Positions 10,818 to 22,122 of a DNA stretch of 64,000 nucleotides are shown one piece after another (the stretch's first letter is position 1; every line of letters begins with the position of its first letter). A model generated the notes under the pieces. That model saw nothing but the letters and a program-made list of their open reading frames with translations, ran no database searches and was not told where the DNA came from. Source of the stretch: Entoloma clypeatum (lineage: Eukaryota; Basidiomycota; Agaricomycetes; Agaricales; Entolomataceae). The translations under genes and the position numbers were made by a program. The stretch covers positions 4,774,001-4,838,000 of the forward strand of contig OY751489.1 of assembly GCA_963565915.1 (NCBI GenBank). The letters are read 5' to 3'.

Positions 10818-11372
10818 TGTGACAACAATGCAATCAGACCTGGTCCAATTAAATGAGAACTTTCTACTGTAAGGGCGACCTTACAATCCAAGACTCAAAC
10901 TCATGTGCTTGCAAGGGAGATCCAAAGTTTCAATTGAGCAGTCTGATAAGTAATACAACACATATCTTGCAAGGGAGATCCAAAGAGAAAGTTCTAAGGA
11001 TTCCCCTGCAAGCTAGTTAGATAAATAGTAAAATGAGATATGAAATAAGAGATCAAATGAGACGTATGAATGATGAGCAATGATCTGGAGTAGGGATGGG
11101 GGATGAATGGAAACAAGATGAATGATAGTACCTGCGATCCGACATGCGGAGTAGCGGATGGGCACGGAGTTGTCGGATGCAGAGAGGTGGATAAGATATT
11201 GGAGACAGCGGATCCGATCGGAGGACGTTGGAGGACATCGGAGATGGTGGAATAGAAAAGAAAGGAAAAGTGAAAGTGGTTGCCCTTACAGGCCAGCAGT
11301 ACTTAGGCTCTCATATGTAGCCACTCGCAATTTTAGGCTCAGACTCCTGGCGGTCGTATCATCTCCCCCACA
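10818..11372 (-). repeat. Probable Gyp-1 5' LTR
   Basis: In element orientation it starts TGTGGGGGAGATG and ends GTTGTCACA, with TGTG/CACA inverted ends, just upstream of gag. It contains two copies of CTTGCAAGGGAGATCCAAAG about 60 bp apart. The partner LTR is outside the window, so the edges are inferred. Confidence 0.5.
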
Positions 11373-12459
11373 CTTAAAACTGATTGTCCCAATCATTCAG
11401 GGTAAGGACTTTGTCTCTTTTGGGTTAACAGGTTTCCCGTTCTTTACTTCGCAGACTATATACAGTCGCTATAAGACCACCCCATGTCAATGTGGCCACT
11501 GGTACTCAAACATGTGTCAACTAGTATTGGTGAGTGATGCGAGTTCCCACGGTTCCATCTTTAGCTGAGCTGTTGAGTTGGTCCAGACTCTCATGTGCAG
11601 CACATGACCGATTTTGCCATCTGTTGATTCAGATTCAACAAAGAAATCCGGGCTTATGGTCTTTTGTTCTACTGCCATTTCCGCTTCTCTTGAGTTGTCT
11701 GGCTCAGTGCATGCTGGTAAGTCATTACTGTATACTTGTCACAATGGTGTACCTTTCTGATAGAGGTCTTCAAGTGAAAACTTCGAGACAGATTGTCCAG
11801 ATCCATTTGTTTGGGTCATTTCATTTTGGTTACCAAGACAGTGAGTGGTACCACTTTGACGGTTCAGAGGGCGATCATGAACGCCAGTAGGTCTTTGTCT
11901 TAGATCATTACCGTTAACTTTTGCATTCTGTATGTTAGATTGTTTGGCATGATTGATCGAGTAACTTCATGACTTCCGGGTTCTCAAAGATGGGACTACC
12001 AGTCAGGCGTGTTTGCTTCTCTGAATACCCGTTACTTTGGACATTCCCTGGACTTATCAGCCCCAGAGTCATTGTGCGAGAACACCATCTCCTCTGAGGG
12101 CATGGGGGAATTATGTTCCATCAGTTGTAAATCAGTACAGGTTTTCTTAATTCCTCTCCAAGGCTTATTCTTGGGTTTGATTTCCCAGATGTATAGGACT
12201 GATGTCCTCATTTGTCTTGTCCATACAAGTCAAAATCTGCCGGCACTCGTTTGCAAAACACTAGTCATTGTTGGGTCTCATTTTTGCTACAGGGCGGTCT
12301 GAGTCCACAGCCTTCATTTGCGATGGCCTCCACCCAGGAAAGGATATCTTGGACTCAAAAAGCTGAGTCGTTCATTATGTCTGAACAACCACTCTCCTCT
12401 TTACCATCCTCTCTCCTTGCTCTGTCCACACCCTTGACCTACAGTTCACCCTCCTCAAC
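11373..12459. other. No convincing gene; pre-insertion flank
   Basis: Mixed-composition sequence between the Gyp-1 LTR and the gene relic at 12460. Short open stretches on both strands show no motif I recognise and no link to any element here. Confidence 0.4.
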
Positions 12460-13024
12460 ATGTCTACCAATAAATCCAATGACATCGCCAAAGCTCAGCC
12501 TTCCATGCCTTCCAATGTGGTTGCGCCTTTGCTCCTCGGCTCTCATCAGGGACTTCTCAGACATTTCAAGGAATTCCTTAACAACATCCCGAACTCCAAG
12601 ACTCCGGGGTTCTTCAATGTTCATCTCGAATGCCTTGATGAGGCAATCACCATGCGTTTTAATTTCTTGTTCATCGTTTCTTGTTTTTCAACGTCTCATC
12701 CCTGTTTAGACTTGGCGTCTCCTCAACCAATGTGATCTGGCTGGCCTAGAACGCAAGTTTGTCGAGAACCTCAAGCTTCAAAATATGCTCTTTGCCATCA
12801 ATCACAAGTCCCACAAGCTCACATATGGGGAGCATAAGCTCCTTCCTCCTCTCTGGGTTGAGAAGCCAGAGCGCAAGCTGAAGATCATTGACTTCATCAT
12901 GTCAACATCAATATTGATGTGGACTTCTAGAATGCTTGCAAAACAACATGTTCTTGTCGCTCCACTCCGCCAGGGCCAGTTGCCCTCTCAACACCTCGGA
13001 AATATGCTTAAAAGACCCATGTGA
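12460..13024 (+). pseudogene. Unrecognised two-part gene relic
   Basis: The first segment starts MSTNKSNDIAKAQPSMPS and contains LLLGSHQGLLRHFKEFLNN (to about 12660). After a TTTAG acceptor-like site at about 12708, a second open segment reads TWRLLNQCDLAGLERKF and LTYGEHKLLPPLWVEKPE, ending LGNMLKRPM at 13024. No standard donor joins them in frame (the frame-matching one gives a 34-bp intron), so the junction may be decayed. The even codon character and matching orientation suggest one former gene. I cannot assign a family. Confidence 0.4.
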
Positions 13025-13163
13025 ATATTTGGACCATGCCCAAATAACAGATACCCTGGAAACCGATTTGTTATGGACATATCTTGTGATAAACCTTATA
13101 TATATATTTCATCTCTTGTCATGTATAAAAACTGTAGTTCCCTGCCATGTACTGTAGATTAGG

Positions 13164-13559
13164 ATCTCCAGAGTGCAGAGGCGCACAGCCCTGTGGATCC
13201 TGGGAGCCTTCTGTACCACCCCCACAGGGGTGGTCGAATCTCTTGCCGGCTTGCCTCCGGTGCATCTGCACCTAAAGAAGCTCTCCTGCAGAAACCGCAT
13301 CCATATGCACTCTCTTGCACCACGGCACATGACCGTCATGGTCTGCGATGAGGAAGATCCCTCAAAACGACCATGGTACTCCCCGGAATTTATGTATAAT
13401 CTTAAATCCCCCCTCGTCAATATCTGGGCATACCGTGCAAACGTGACTGTCCCCCTATCACCCTTTAATAATTACAACAAGCCAGGAAAACACATCCTCG
13501 ACCGATTTTCTGACCGCATCATCCATGACATCACTCCTATCCGCGGCAAAACCGCTAAG
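13164..13559 (+). pseudogene. LINE ORF2 C-terminal part, first half
   Basis: The open frame reads VQRRTALWILGAFCTTPTG, GLPPVHLHLKKL, then DRFSDRIIHDITPIRGKTAK. This is the linker between reverse transcriptase and RNase H typical of fungal LINEs. The frame enters at the truncated 5' end and continues in phase at 27970 (TAK|ERAEARK) once Gyp-2 and one CTAAG copy are removed. Confidence 0.82.
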
Positions 13560-13832
13560 TGTTGAGGCGACGCTAAGTCAAACGACGTCGCGAGCCCAAA
13601 CTTAGGAACAAAGTGGAAAGATGGTAAGAGAACTGTATTGCCAAGAGACCCAGTGGGAATCTCAAGAGAACAAGCTATTGAATACAAGTGAAAGTACCCT
13701 ACTTATATATGTAAATTCCATGAGGCTGCGTTGTGGCAGCATCATGCTGCGCGATAATGATAAGATGTCCTCATGTATGATATGATGTAGATAAGATAAG
13801 ATAAAGTAAAAAGTGAAAATACAATCATAACA
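13560..13832 (-). repeat. Gyp-2 3' LTR (273 bp)
   Basis: On the plus strand it reads TGTTGAGGCGACG to ATCATAACA. It matches 27676-27964 apart from scattered changes and a shorter GATAAG run. Confidence 0.92.
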
Positions 13833-13843
13833 TTACCCCCTTT

Positions 13844-15421
13844 CTAGATCTCGACTTCCAGGCGAGATATGATGTCGTCCTGGGTGTCCGTGAAATTCTC
13901 ATATGGTTTAAATTCCAATCCTTCAAAGATGTTTGCGCATAAGCGCCGGGGTGCATTTGGGTTTAATTTAAAGAAGTCCTCCACTGCTTCCTTGGCATGT
14001 TCTAGGTGATCCTCGGGTTCCCACGTGTTGTGGTCCTGAGTCAGACCCTCCCATTGCACTAAATATTCCAGCTTCCCTCTCTTCAACCTTGAGTCAATAA
14101 CTTTAGCGACATCGTACTCCTCTTCGCCATTGATAACTATCGGGTTTGGTGCCTGCACCCTTTGTGATATAAATAGTGGTTCTTTAAATAATCGGACCCA
14201 TGATACATTGATGACCGGGTGGATTTTCCAAGTTTTTGGTAATTTAAGTTCTACAGCGTGTGACAAAATGATTTGGGTTATGGTATAGGGTCCAATCCAT
14301 CGTTCGGCAAGTTTCTTCAAGGGTCGGTTCAACTTTAGGTCTTTAGTCGATAACCAAACTTTGTCGCCAATTTTGTAAACTGGTGCATCACCCCGTTTCA
14401 GGTTCGCATACCGTTCCATCTCTTCTCGTGCTTTTACTAGCGCTGCTTCTGCCTCCTCATGAATCTTCTTCATTCGCTCTGCGAAATCTTTTGCCGGTTC
14501 TGACTTTTCTGCCCTCCGAGGTTCTACGCCCATCCTAGGGTTAAACCCATAATTTACATAGAATGGTGAAAACTGAGTTGCCGTGTGAATTTTATTATTA
14601 TAGGCGAACTCCGCGGTTGCCATCCATTCAGGCCAATCTGTTTGCCGATGGGAAATAAATGATCTTAGATATTGCTCCAACTCCTGGTTGATGCGTTCTG
14701 TCTGTCCGTCTGTTTGCGGATGATATGCCGTTGATAATTTAGTTGTGATCCCCAATATTTTATTTAGTTCCTTCGTAAATATTGCCGCAAATTGTGGTCC
14801 TCGGTCTGACGTTAACGATTCCGGCAGTCCATGAAGTTTCCAGACTTCGTCCCGATATAGTTTAGCTAATCCTTCTGCTGAGACTTCATCGCGTGTTTTG
14901 ATAAAGTGTGATTGCTTTGTCGATCTGCAAGCCACAACTAATACTGCATTGTACCCCTGAGCTTCTGGAAGTCCTACAATAAAATCTGCTGTAACATGTT
15001 TCCATGGTCCTGCATGTTCTGTGTTTGCTTTTAATTTACCGGCTAGCGGTTGAGGCACGTTTTTTGATCATTGACATCTGTCGCAGCCCTCGACGTATGC
15101 TTTGACCATGTTTGTAATACTAGGCCACCAATAATTATGTGTAACCAATTCCAGGGTCTTCCACTGCCCTGGGTGTCCTGCAACTGGGTTGTCGTGGTGT
15201 AATTTAATTATTTCCTCCCTTAGTTCCTGACTTTTCGGAACATAAACTTTTCCTCAATGTAACCAGAGTCCCTGCTCTTCGTGCCATTCATCTGCGCGCA
15301 ATGTTTTGGTATTTGTCTTTTTTAACTCTTCCACTGCTTTCAACACTTGTTCATCAAACTCCTTGGCATCCCTGATGTGTTTTAATAGTTTACTTTCTTG
15401 TCCATCAATAAGTATGTGACC
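13844..15421 (-). pseudogene. Gyp-2 integrase and chromodomain
   Basis: An HHCC finger (VAGHPGQWKT...CDRC, about 15190-15070) is followed by the integrase core with TADFIVGLPEA, SDRGPQF and DGQTERINQE, all three catalytic acids present. Then come a basic region and a chromodomain (NGEEEYDVAKVIDSRLKRG, YLVQWEGL, NTWEPEDHLEHA). The C-terminal 404 codons are intact. TGA stops at about 15062, 15255 and 15420 separate it from RNase H in the same frame. The stop codon lies 10 bp from the 3' LTR, so this element has no room for an extra 3' ORF. Confidence 0.9.
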
Positions 15422-16612
15422 TCAATCCATTGCTCGCAAGTGGAAGTATTCGGGTTTTAATAATGTTACGTCTTCGTTGTCATTTTCCACCCCCTTTCTA
15501 TGATCAACCCTTCTTGAAAGAGCATCCGCCTTTCCCATTGAGGTGCCAGCCTTGTGTATTAATTTGAAATTGAAACGTGTTAGATACAATGCCCAGCGTG
15601 CTTGTCGGCGATTAAGCTTTCGTCCCTTCATGAAGTACTCGAGGTTTTTATGATCGGTCCAGATCTCGACCTCATGTTTGGCTCCTTCAAGGTGGTGTCT
15701 CCATGCTTCCAGCGCTCGAATTATGCCCAGCATTTCTTTATCGTGTACATCATAATTTTGTTCCACATCATTCAATCCTTTAGATAGAAAGACACATGGC
15801 CTCCATTTCTCATCCTCGCATTCCATCGATAGAATTGCTCCTGTAGCAAAGTCCGATGCGTCTGATTCTACTCTCAACTTCCGATCCGGATCGGGAGATA
15901 CTAATATAGGTGCTTTCGTAAATATTTTTTTTAGCATATCAAACGCTTCCTCCTGTTCCTCTTTCCAATTCCAGATTGTTTCTTTCCTTGTTAATTTATG
16001 TAATGGCCCTGCCACTTTAGAGAAGTCTTTGACAAATCTTCGATAGAAATTGGCCAATCCTAGAAACGACTGGACTTCTTTGACTTTCGTTGGTTTCGGC
16101 CATTGTTTGATGGCGTCTACTTTTGAAGGATCCATTCGAATTCCGTCTTTCCCAATAATTAACCCTAAGAACTCTATTTCGTCTCTGTCAAAGAAACATT
16201 TTCCCAGTTTTAAGAATAAGTTGTTTTCCCGTAATCTTTTTAGAATTTCCTCCACGATTTCACTGTGTCCTTTTTCTCCTTCAGTTGCTACCAATATATC
16301 GTCAATATAGATAACTATGTCTCCTTGATCAATCAAGTCTCTAAATATGTCATTCATCATGGTTTGAAACGTGCTTGGGGAATTATTTAATCCAAAGAAC
16401 ATAACTGTTGGTTCGAAGGCTCCATCTGGGGTTGTAAATGCTGCTTTCCACTTGTCTCCTTCTGTGATGCGTACATTGTTATACCCCCATCTGAGGTCCA
16501 TTTTGGTAAACTTTTTCTTTCCCTTTAATTTATCGATCAACTCCAGAATCAACGGAAGTGGATAATTGTTGCGAACGGTCCAGCTGTTAATATGTCGGTA
16601 ATCCTGTACCAT
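15422..16612 (-). pseudogene. Gyp-2 reverse transcriptase and RNase H
   Basis: A 396-residue open segment: MVQDYRHINSWTVRNNYPLP, MDLRWGYNNVRI (motif A), FFGLNNSPSTFQTMMN, YIDD (catalytic box), FLGLANFYRRF, then RNase H with ESDASDFATGAIL and WTDHKNLEYF, ending SMGKADALSRR. All core acids are visible. The N-terminal edge is a frameshift near 16600, where the upstream segment ends in the wrong frame (KKRWKE for KKDGKK). Confidence 0.9.
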
Positions 16613-17765
16613 TCGTTTCTTTCCATCTTTTTTTGGGTATAAAGAATACTGGCGAAGTTTGTGGTGACTTGGTAGGTCGAATATATCCTTTGCGTAATTG
16701 ATCGTTTACAAATTCGGATACTTCTTTCCTTTCATCTGGTGACAGGGGATCGACTTTGGCCTTTTTTGGTACGAAATCCGGTTTTAAGTTTATAGTGTGA
16801 TCCCATGGTTTCCTGACTGGTAATCTCTCTGATGCTTTCTTTTCAAAGACTGATAGATATTTGTGATATTTCTGGGGGACAACCTGTTCCGCCGGTACTT
16901 CATCTGAGGGTTCTCCCTTAGCTGCCCTGAGCATGTGGATTACTTCCTCCTTCACTTCTTCCTCATTTCCTTCTACTACTTCTTCCATCCTTCTACCCCA
17001 TCTGGTCCTTGCAGTTTTATTTAAGTAACGTGTTCGACGCATGCCACATTCTTCTGGACATCTTGATAATTTAATTTCCGCTTTTTCCCAATCGATTTCT
17101 GGATTATGACGTTTCAGCCAAGTATGTCCAATGATAATTTTAGCTTTTCCTAGGTTGCATGCTTCAAACACTGCTATCTCCACCTGTCCTTTATACCGCA
17201 TAGCCATGACTGCTTCGTGCGTGATCGAACCTCCTTGGTTAAGCGTGCCATCAATGTTGTAGACCCGAATGGGGAAAGGTAGTTTTCTTAATTTAATGTT
17301 GTTCCTTTGGGCGAAGTCCAGATCTATGAACATCCCTGTCGCCCCTGAGTCTAATAATGCTTCAACATCAAATGTGCGTTTATCCTGCAACGTTTCCAGC
17401 GTGATTTTCATCATAAGCTCTTTTTCCACAGAAGCGGATTGAATAAAAGATGGTTCCCCCATAGAGTCCATTTGCCTAGTTAAGTTATCTGATTCATCGC
17501 AACAGGGAATTAAGTGTTCATCCGTAGGGGACAAACCAAGCCTCGTTGCCGAGGGCTCCCCAATGATATAGTTTACAAGTGTATCTAAGTCCGATTCATC
17601 TGTGCTATTTTTTTGGGGTTTTTACCTTTTTGGGTTTGTCCAATAGTATTTTATTGTATGTAACTGCTGCGTCCATAAGCTTTTGAAACCAAGAATTTAC
17701 AGTGTCTTTATGTATGTAAGAGTCTATAGGCCATTGTTCATATTGATTTGTCAGAGCCAGTGGGG
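16587..17765 (-). pseudogene. Gyp-2 protease and RT N-terminus
   Basis: The aspartic protease core is LLDSGATGMFIDLD (about 17350), followed by IIIGHTWLKRHNPEIDW and the RT N-terminal KKAKVDPLSPDER...IRPTKSPQTSPVFFI. Upstream, a second open stretch (VIPPLALTNQYEQWPI, ending KVKTPKK at about 17600) lies -1 relative to gag. It rejoins the protease frame only across a poly(A) run, pointing to a -1 gag-pol arrangement plus one later indel. Confidence 0.8.
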
Positions 17766-17768
17766 GAA

Positions 17769-18530
17769 TTACTGGTTGACGTTTACAAAATCCTGCTGCG
17801 CTGCAGCCTGTCTGTTGTTCTGAGCCGGTTGGCCCTGCTGTCCATTATTAGCTTGGCGCGCTTGACGCCTCGCGTTGATCTGTCTCAAAATTTCCTCCTC
17901 CTCTTGTTCGTTGATCTGTTCGATCATTGCTGCTTGTACCCTGTGCTGTGGCCATCTGCAATCTCGGGCAAAATGCCCCTGTCCGCCGCAGTTATAACAA
18001 TTACCAGGAGTGCGTCTCTGGTTCCTATCGACGTCCATTGCATTTGGATCCCGTCGTGGTTGCTGCTGTTGTTGTTGTTGACCGGTTTGTTGTTGAGGAC
18101 GGTACCCCCCATTCTGTTGTTGCCCAAAGGGCCCCTGTTGCTGCTGTTGTCCATATGCGGGCCGATTGCCCCATGTGTTACGTTGTTGTCCAAAGTTATT
18201 GCCAGTCCTCATGCCTGGTCTTGCTGCAAAGGTCTCTTCCGCTCTGCCGATTGCCAAAATTTCTTCACAGGTGCCCTGCACCATGGACTTTCTCCTTCCT
18301 TGCTGGAAGAGTTGTTGCATGATAGATTCCTTGGTGTTCCTTTCCAAGAGGGTTACACCGTGCCTTTCCTCAATCTTGCCCTTGATCACCAGGGTCCCAA
18401 ATTGCGTAATCCAATCATCGGTCTTGATTGAACCTTGCTTAAAGCTCTCGATTTTGGATCGGGCCCATTCGATCTCAGTGGTGGGACGAAACCTCATTGT
18501 GATTTCACTGACTAGCTCTCGGTACGTTGG
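17769..18530 (-). pseudogene. Gyp-2 gag, C-terminal part
   Basis: Begins after Gyp-3 as YRELVSEITMRFRPTTEIEW and ends DFVNVNQ. Contains a gag capsid-like helical part, a polyglutamine stretch (about 18060-18170), and one CCHC knuckle CYNCGGQGHFARDC that would bind RNA. It joins in frame to the N-terminal half at 26758-27144. Confidence 0.85.
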
Positions 18531-18932
18531 TGTTACGGACTCTACGGTATGAGGGCCACGTCATATCTTTTGCTTATCGGCCCAACTCGGCGCCCTCTTA
18601 CGAACTCACTATGTCTAATGTCTACTTTCGCAACCTTCGATTCCCAGTCTGACTCATTACATTACTTCGTCATCCCCTTTAGTATACTTCGCTTCCGTGC
18701 TGACTCGCTTTCCGCAGTCAGCTTACTCACTGTACATAGCCTTCCGCAGTCACCTTACTCATGCGCACTGCCTTCCACAGTACTGACTCATCCCCTACCG
18801 CCTATAGTCAGTACCTATATAAACCTCTTGTACTGTAGTAGATTCCTTAGATTTAGCAATCACTTTGCTCTTCGCCTTTCCACTTTCCTGCATACTCTGC
18901 CCGAACCTTGGAACCGTTTGTTAAGCATAACA
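18531..18932 (+). repeat. Gyp-3 5' LTR (402 bp)
   Basis: TGTTACGGACTC to TTAAGCATAACA. Related copies: 26351-26752, solo 31760-32160 (inverted) and Gyp-4 59211-59580. Confidence 0.95.
18816..18859 (+). promoter_or_regulatory. Gyp-3 TATA box and predicted RNA start
   Basis: TATATAAA at 18816-18823. AGATTTAGCAA at 18849-18859 begins 33 nt downstream and is exactly complementary to the primer site at 18935. The predicted transcript starts at 18849, so its first 11 nt could fold back as the primer. Confidence 0.7.
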
Positions 18933-18934
18933 AG

Positions 18935-18945
18935 TTGCTAAATCT
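18935..18945 (+). other. Gyp-3 self-primer binding site
   Basis: TTGCTAAATCT, 2 nt inside the 5' LTR, is the perfect reverse complement of 18849-18859. Self-priming by the first 11 nt of the mRNA is established for Tf1/sushi elements. Confidence 0.75.
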
Positions 18946-19390
18946 TGTTAGGTTCGCCCAGAGCGAAGAGAGCAACTACCAGACGAGTCAAGACGTCGCG
19001 CTTCTTTGAAGACTTCACCAGTAACCCATTCAGCACGCCAGAAGCCCGACAGGAGGAGCTAAGTCCTCGAGAGAGTATCGATTTTACACTCATCCAGCAG
19101 TACATTGAATCAGAGATCCATCGCATCCTACAGCAGGTGCTTGACGAAGAACTAGACAACGACGAGCATCGCCCCCACGGCAAGATAGCAGAGAGCATCC
19201 ATCTTGCTTGGCAACACCAGATCGCGCGTTACAACGCCCGACAGAACGAACTCGAAAGCTTTCGCGTTCAAGAAGGACCTCAGACAGGTCGGATCACAGA
19301 GATCAGAGAGTTTATCGGTGTCCAGACAACCATTATCAGAAGATTGATTAGGACGCTCACATGGAGACGTCCCAGAGCCACATCATCACG
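18945..19390 (+). pseudogene. ATG-less N-terminal ORF upstream of Gyp-3 gag
   Basis: An open frame of about 140 codons without any ATG reads SPRAKRATTRRVKTSRFFED, LIQQYIESEIHRILQQVL and EIREFIGVQTT. The same frame is conserved in Gyp-4 (59594-60048). Gag follows in the -1 frame, overlapping from about 19349. Either an N-terminal gag extension reached by non-ATG initiation and frameshifting, or an ancestral frameshift shared by both copies. Confidence 0.5.
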
Positions 19391-20618
19391 TCTTACTCGA
19401 AGCAGCAGATCTACGCCCACTTCACCACCGAAGAACAACAGACCGAGTACAACCGCTGGGCACGAAACGAGAGACTTGACCCCTTCTTGCGACCAACAGA
19501 CGTGCAGGAACAGAGACTCCTTAGAGATTTACAGAGGAAATACTCTGAACGTTTTGCCACCGATTCCGCCGACAAGTCCCCTGACGAATTTACTTTTGAC
19601 TCCGCGCAGTCAGATATTGAACAGACGCCTAGAACAGGGACTCATTTTCAATCCTTACCTGTATCCCGAACCCCATCTTCATCCCAACAACCCGACTCCT
19701 CTTCTCCTCCGCAGACTCTAAACATGGCAGAAGCTCCGGCTGTACAAACAATGGATACATCCAAGATCATCAAGGATCCTGGGATGTTCAAGGACAGATA
19801 CACCTTTGATGAGTGGTGGAAGGCCACCAAACTATACATCAGGTTCCAAAAGAGCCTCACAGACGATCAGAAGATTCTTGCGGTGCTATCCTGCATGATG
19901 GGAGGGTCCGGGAGACACTGGGCCAGTAACAAGTTAGACGCTCTTGCCGTTGACAATGAGAACATCACCTGCCATATCGTCGGAAAAACCTAGCCAGTGG
20001 CTCGGTTTTTCCGATGATATTGCCACACAATTCTCCATCGCCAACAAGTCGGTTGCTGCCAAAGCAAGACTCAAAGTCCTGAAACAAGAGAAACATACTG
20101 TTGATGAATTCTTGGATGAATTCGAAGAACTCTTGAAACTGTCAAACCTTGGCGAAGAAACTGGGAAATACATCCTAGAGAAAAACGTCAACCGCAGAAT
20201 CTCTGAACAAGTGGCTAGCGATGGCAAGATGTACACCGATTACGCAAAGGAGATCCGAAACAAGGGACAACAGATGGAAGGACACGCACTGGTCATCCGA
20301 GGTGGCGGCGACATGCGCACCGGATCGGGTACCACTTATTGTGGTCAGGGCAAGGCCATGGAGATCGACAAAGCAGGAGTAGCCCGTTGCTACAACTGTC
20401 AACGCTTCGGTCATCTGGCTAAAGACTGTAGCGCTCCAAAGAAGAAAGATGGTTGCAAGTGTTTCAACTGTGACCAAGAAGGCCATATCGCGCGCAACTG
20501 CCGCAAGCCGAAGAAGAATTCCGGAAGGGTTAGGAAGGTGTCCGAGGAAGATGCCGAGAATGATGAAACCACAATCTTAGAAGCCGACGAGAAGGATTTT
20601 CCCGAAGGGTCCGATTAA
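19349..20618 (+). pseudogene. Gyp-3 gag, broken by a 28-bp inverted duplication
   Basis: Reads SQSHIITSYSKQQIYAHF, a linker, then MAEAPAVQTMDTSK (ATG 19724) and a gag core FDEWWKATKLYIRFQKSL. At about 19977-20004 an extra 28 bp, the inverse of the next 28, forms a hairpin and shifts the frame. The second half (to 20618) carries two zinc knuckles, CYNCQRFGHLAKDC and CFNCDQEGHIARNC, and ends FPEGSD. Gag would coat and package the element RNA. Confidence 0.85.
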
Positions 20619-22122
20619 ATGACGCTAAGTCGCGACCCTTATCTATTGAACGGACTTGCTTGCCTTGTATGACTGCAGACAATAGAACCTATGTCATCCC
20701 TGCCAAGCGAGCCGCTGCGTTGACTAAGATTGTGAAGGGAGATAAACCTCTGAAAAGATGAGAGATCAGGCTGTTAGCTCAGCTCAAAACATGACGAGGA
20801 CCAAAGGTCATCCAACCTGAGGTTGACAGTGGATGTGAATGCACATGCATCCATCCCAGAATAGTACGCGAGGAATACCACCCATAGCAATTCTAAATGC
20901 GCATGGATCACCAAATCGACAACAGAAAGCGAGCCAACTTGCCGAAGTCAAACTGGATTTGGGAGCGCATCAGGAAACCATGGAAGCAATGGTACTGGAC
21001 ATTGGGAGGACAGACATGCTCTTGGGACATGACTGGTTGGTACACCACAACCCCACAATCAATTGGACAACCGGCGCGGTAACATTTAACCGGTGCCCAA
21101 CAACATGTCGAACCAAACACTCAGATTTCAGGATTAACCTTAATGGTCGCAAACACCGGGTTCGCATGGTTGAGGTGCGCGACAAAGATGCACCCAAAAA
21201 GTCGGATCAGAAATGGAAGCCTGGAGACCCTATCTTGGAAGCTGTCACTCCCACTCCACCTCCCACAACCAAACGACCCTCATATGTTGAACGATTTGCT
21301 CATCTTTTCGAGAAAGAGAACTTTGATAAGATCCCAAAGGAGAGGGAATGGGACCATGGTATCGAACTTACACTGGAAGCACCAAAGGAACTAGGGGGAA
21401 ATACATATCCTATGATGCAAAAGGAACAAGAGGAATTGGATGCATTCATTGACGAGGGTCTAGCAACAGGAAAGATCCGCCCGTCCAAATCCCCTTATGC
21501 CTCCCTTGCTTCTTCATCAACAAGAAGGATGGCTCCAAACAATTGGTACAAGATTACCGCATGGTCAATAAATTCACGGTCAAAGACAAGTTCCCACTCC
21601 CACGAATATCCGATCTCTTGGACGTACTGAAAGATGCAGTCTACTTCAATAAAATGGACATCATGTGGGGCTATAACAACGTCCGGATTAAGGAGGGCGA
21701 TGAATGGAAAGCTGCCTTCCTCACCAGTCGAGGATTGTTCGAACCATTGGTCATGTTTTTCGGTCTTTGCAACTCCCCAGGAACGTTCTCTCAAATGATG
21801 GCTAGTCTATTCCGGGACCAGATCCGCCGACGTATCTGCGTGATCTACATGGATGACATTGTGGTTATCGGTAAAACCAAGGAAGAACTTGCGCGAAACA
21901 CCAAAGAAATCCTACAGATCCTATCGGACAATGATTTGTTCCTAAAGGAGAAGAAGTGTTTATGGGAAGTAACGAAATGTCCTATATTGGGATATGTGGT
22001 TGGTGAGGGACGTGTTGAGATGGAAACTGAGAAGGTGGATACAATTCGAAACTGGCGAGCACCCACATCAAAAAAGGAAGTTCAGAAGTTCCTTGGATTT
22101 GCTAACTTCTATCGATGTTTTA
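20619..22122 (+). pseudogene. Gyp-3 protease and reverse transcriptase
   Basis: Pol is open in the -1 frame relative to gag over the last nine gag codons. Contains the protease EVDSGCECTC (about 20820), MLLGHDWLVHHNPTINW, RT N-terminus IRPSKSPYAS, then after a frameshift near 21510 [39 protein letters not shown] and YMDD (about 21848), ending YRCF at TcC. A TGA near 20760 also interrupts the protease segment. Confidence 0.88.

Larger units (their letters stand above)
1..11372 (-). mobile_element. Ty3/Gypsy chromovirus Gyp-1, 3' end outside window
   Basis: Decayed Gypsy element read right to left: probable 5' LTR (10818-11372), gag, protease, reverse transcriptase, RNase H, integrase, then a chromodomain at the window edge. 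Two later insertions interrupt it, LTR-X (259-4721) and TcB (8569-10158). With them removed, pol is one continuous frame from about 8568 to 4722 and on through 258-1. It is broken only by in-frame TGA codons (near 7940, 7634, 6580, 6010 and 5884). The absence of pol frameshifts beside several nonsense codons suggests point-mutation silencing rather than age-related indels. The 3' LTR must lie left of base 1. Confidence 0.88.

Noticed and set aside
12212..12709. 165-codon plus-strand ORF rich in Ser/Leu/Pro
   Set aside because: Overlaps the better-formed relic frame at 12460 and is low complexity.
18061..18180. Polyglutamine tract as part of a host transcription factor
   Set aside because: In frame between the Gyp-2 gag core and its CCHC knuckle, so it is part of gag.
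19944..20010. Gyp-3 ORF starting MPLTMRTSPAISS as a true gag start
   Set aside because: Its first codons translate the inverted duplication; the equivalent does not exist in Gyp-4.
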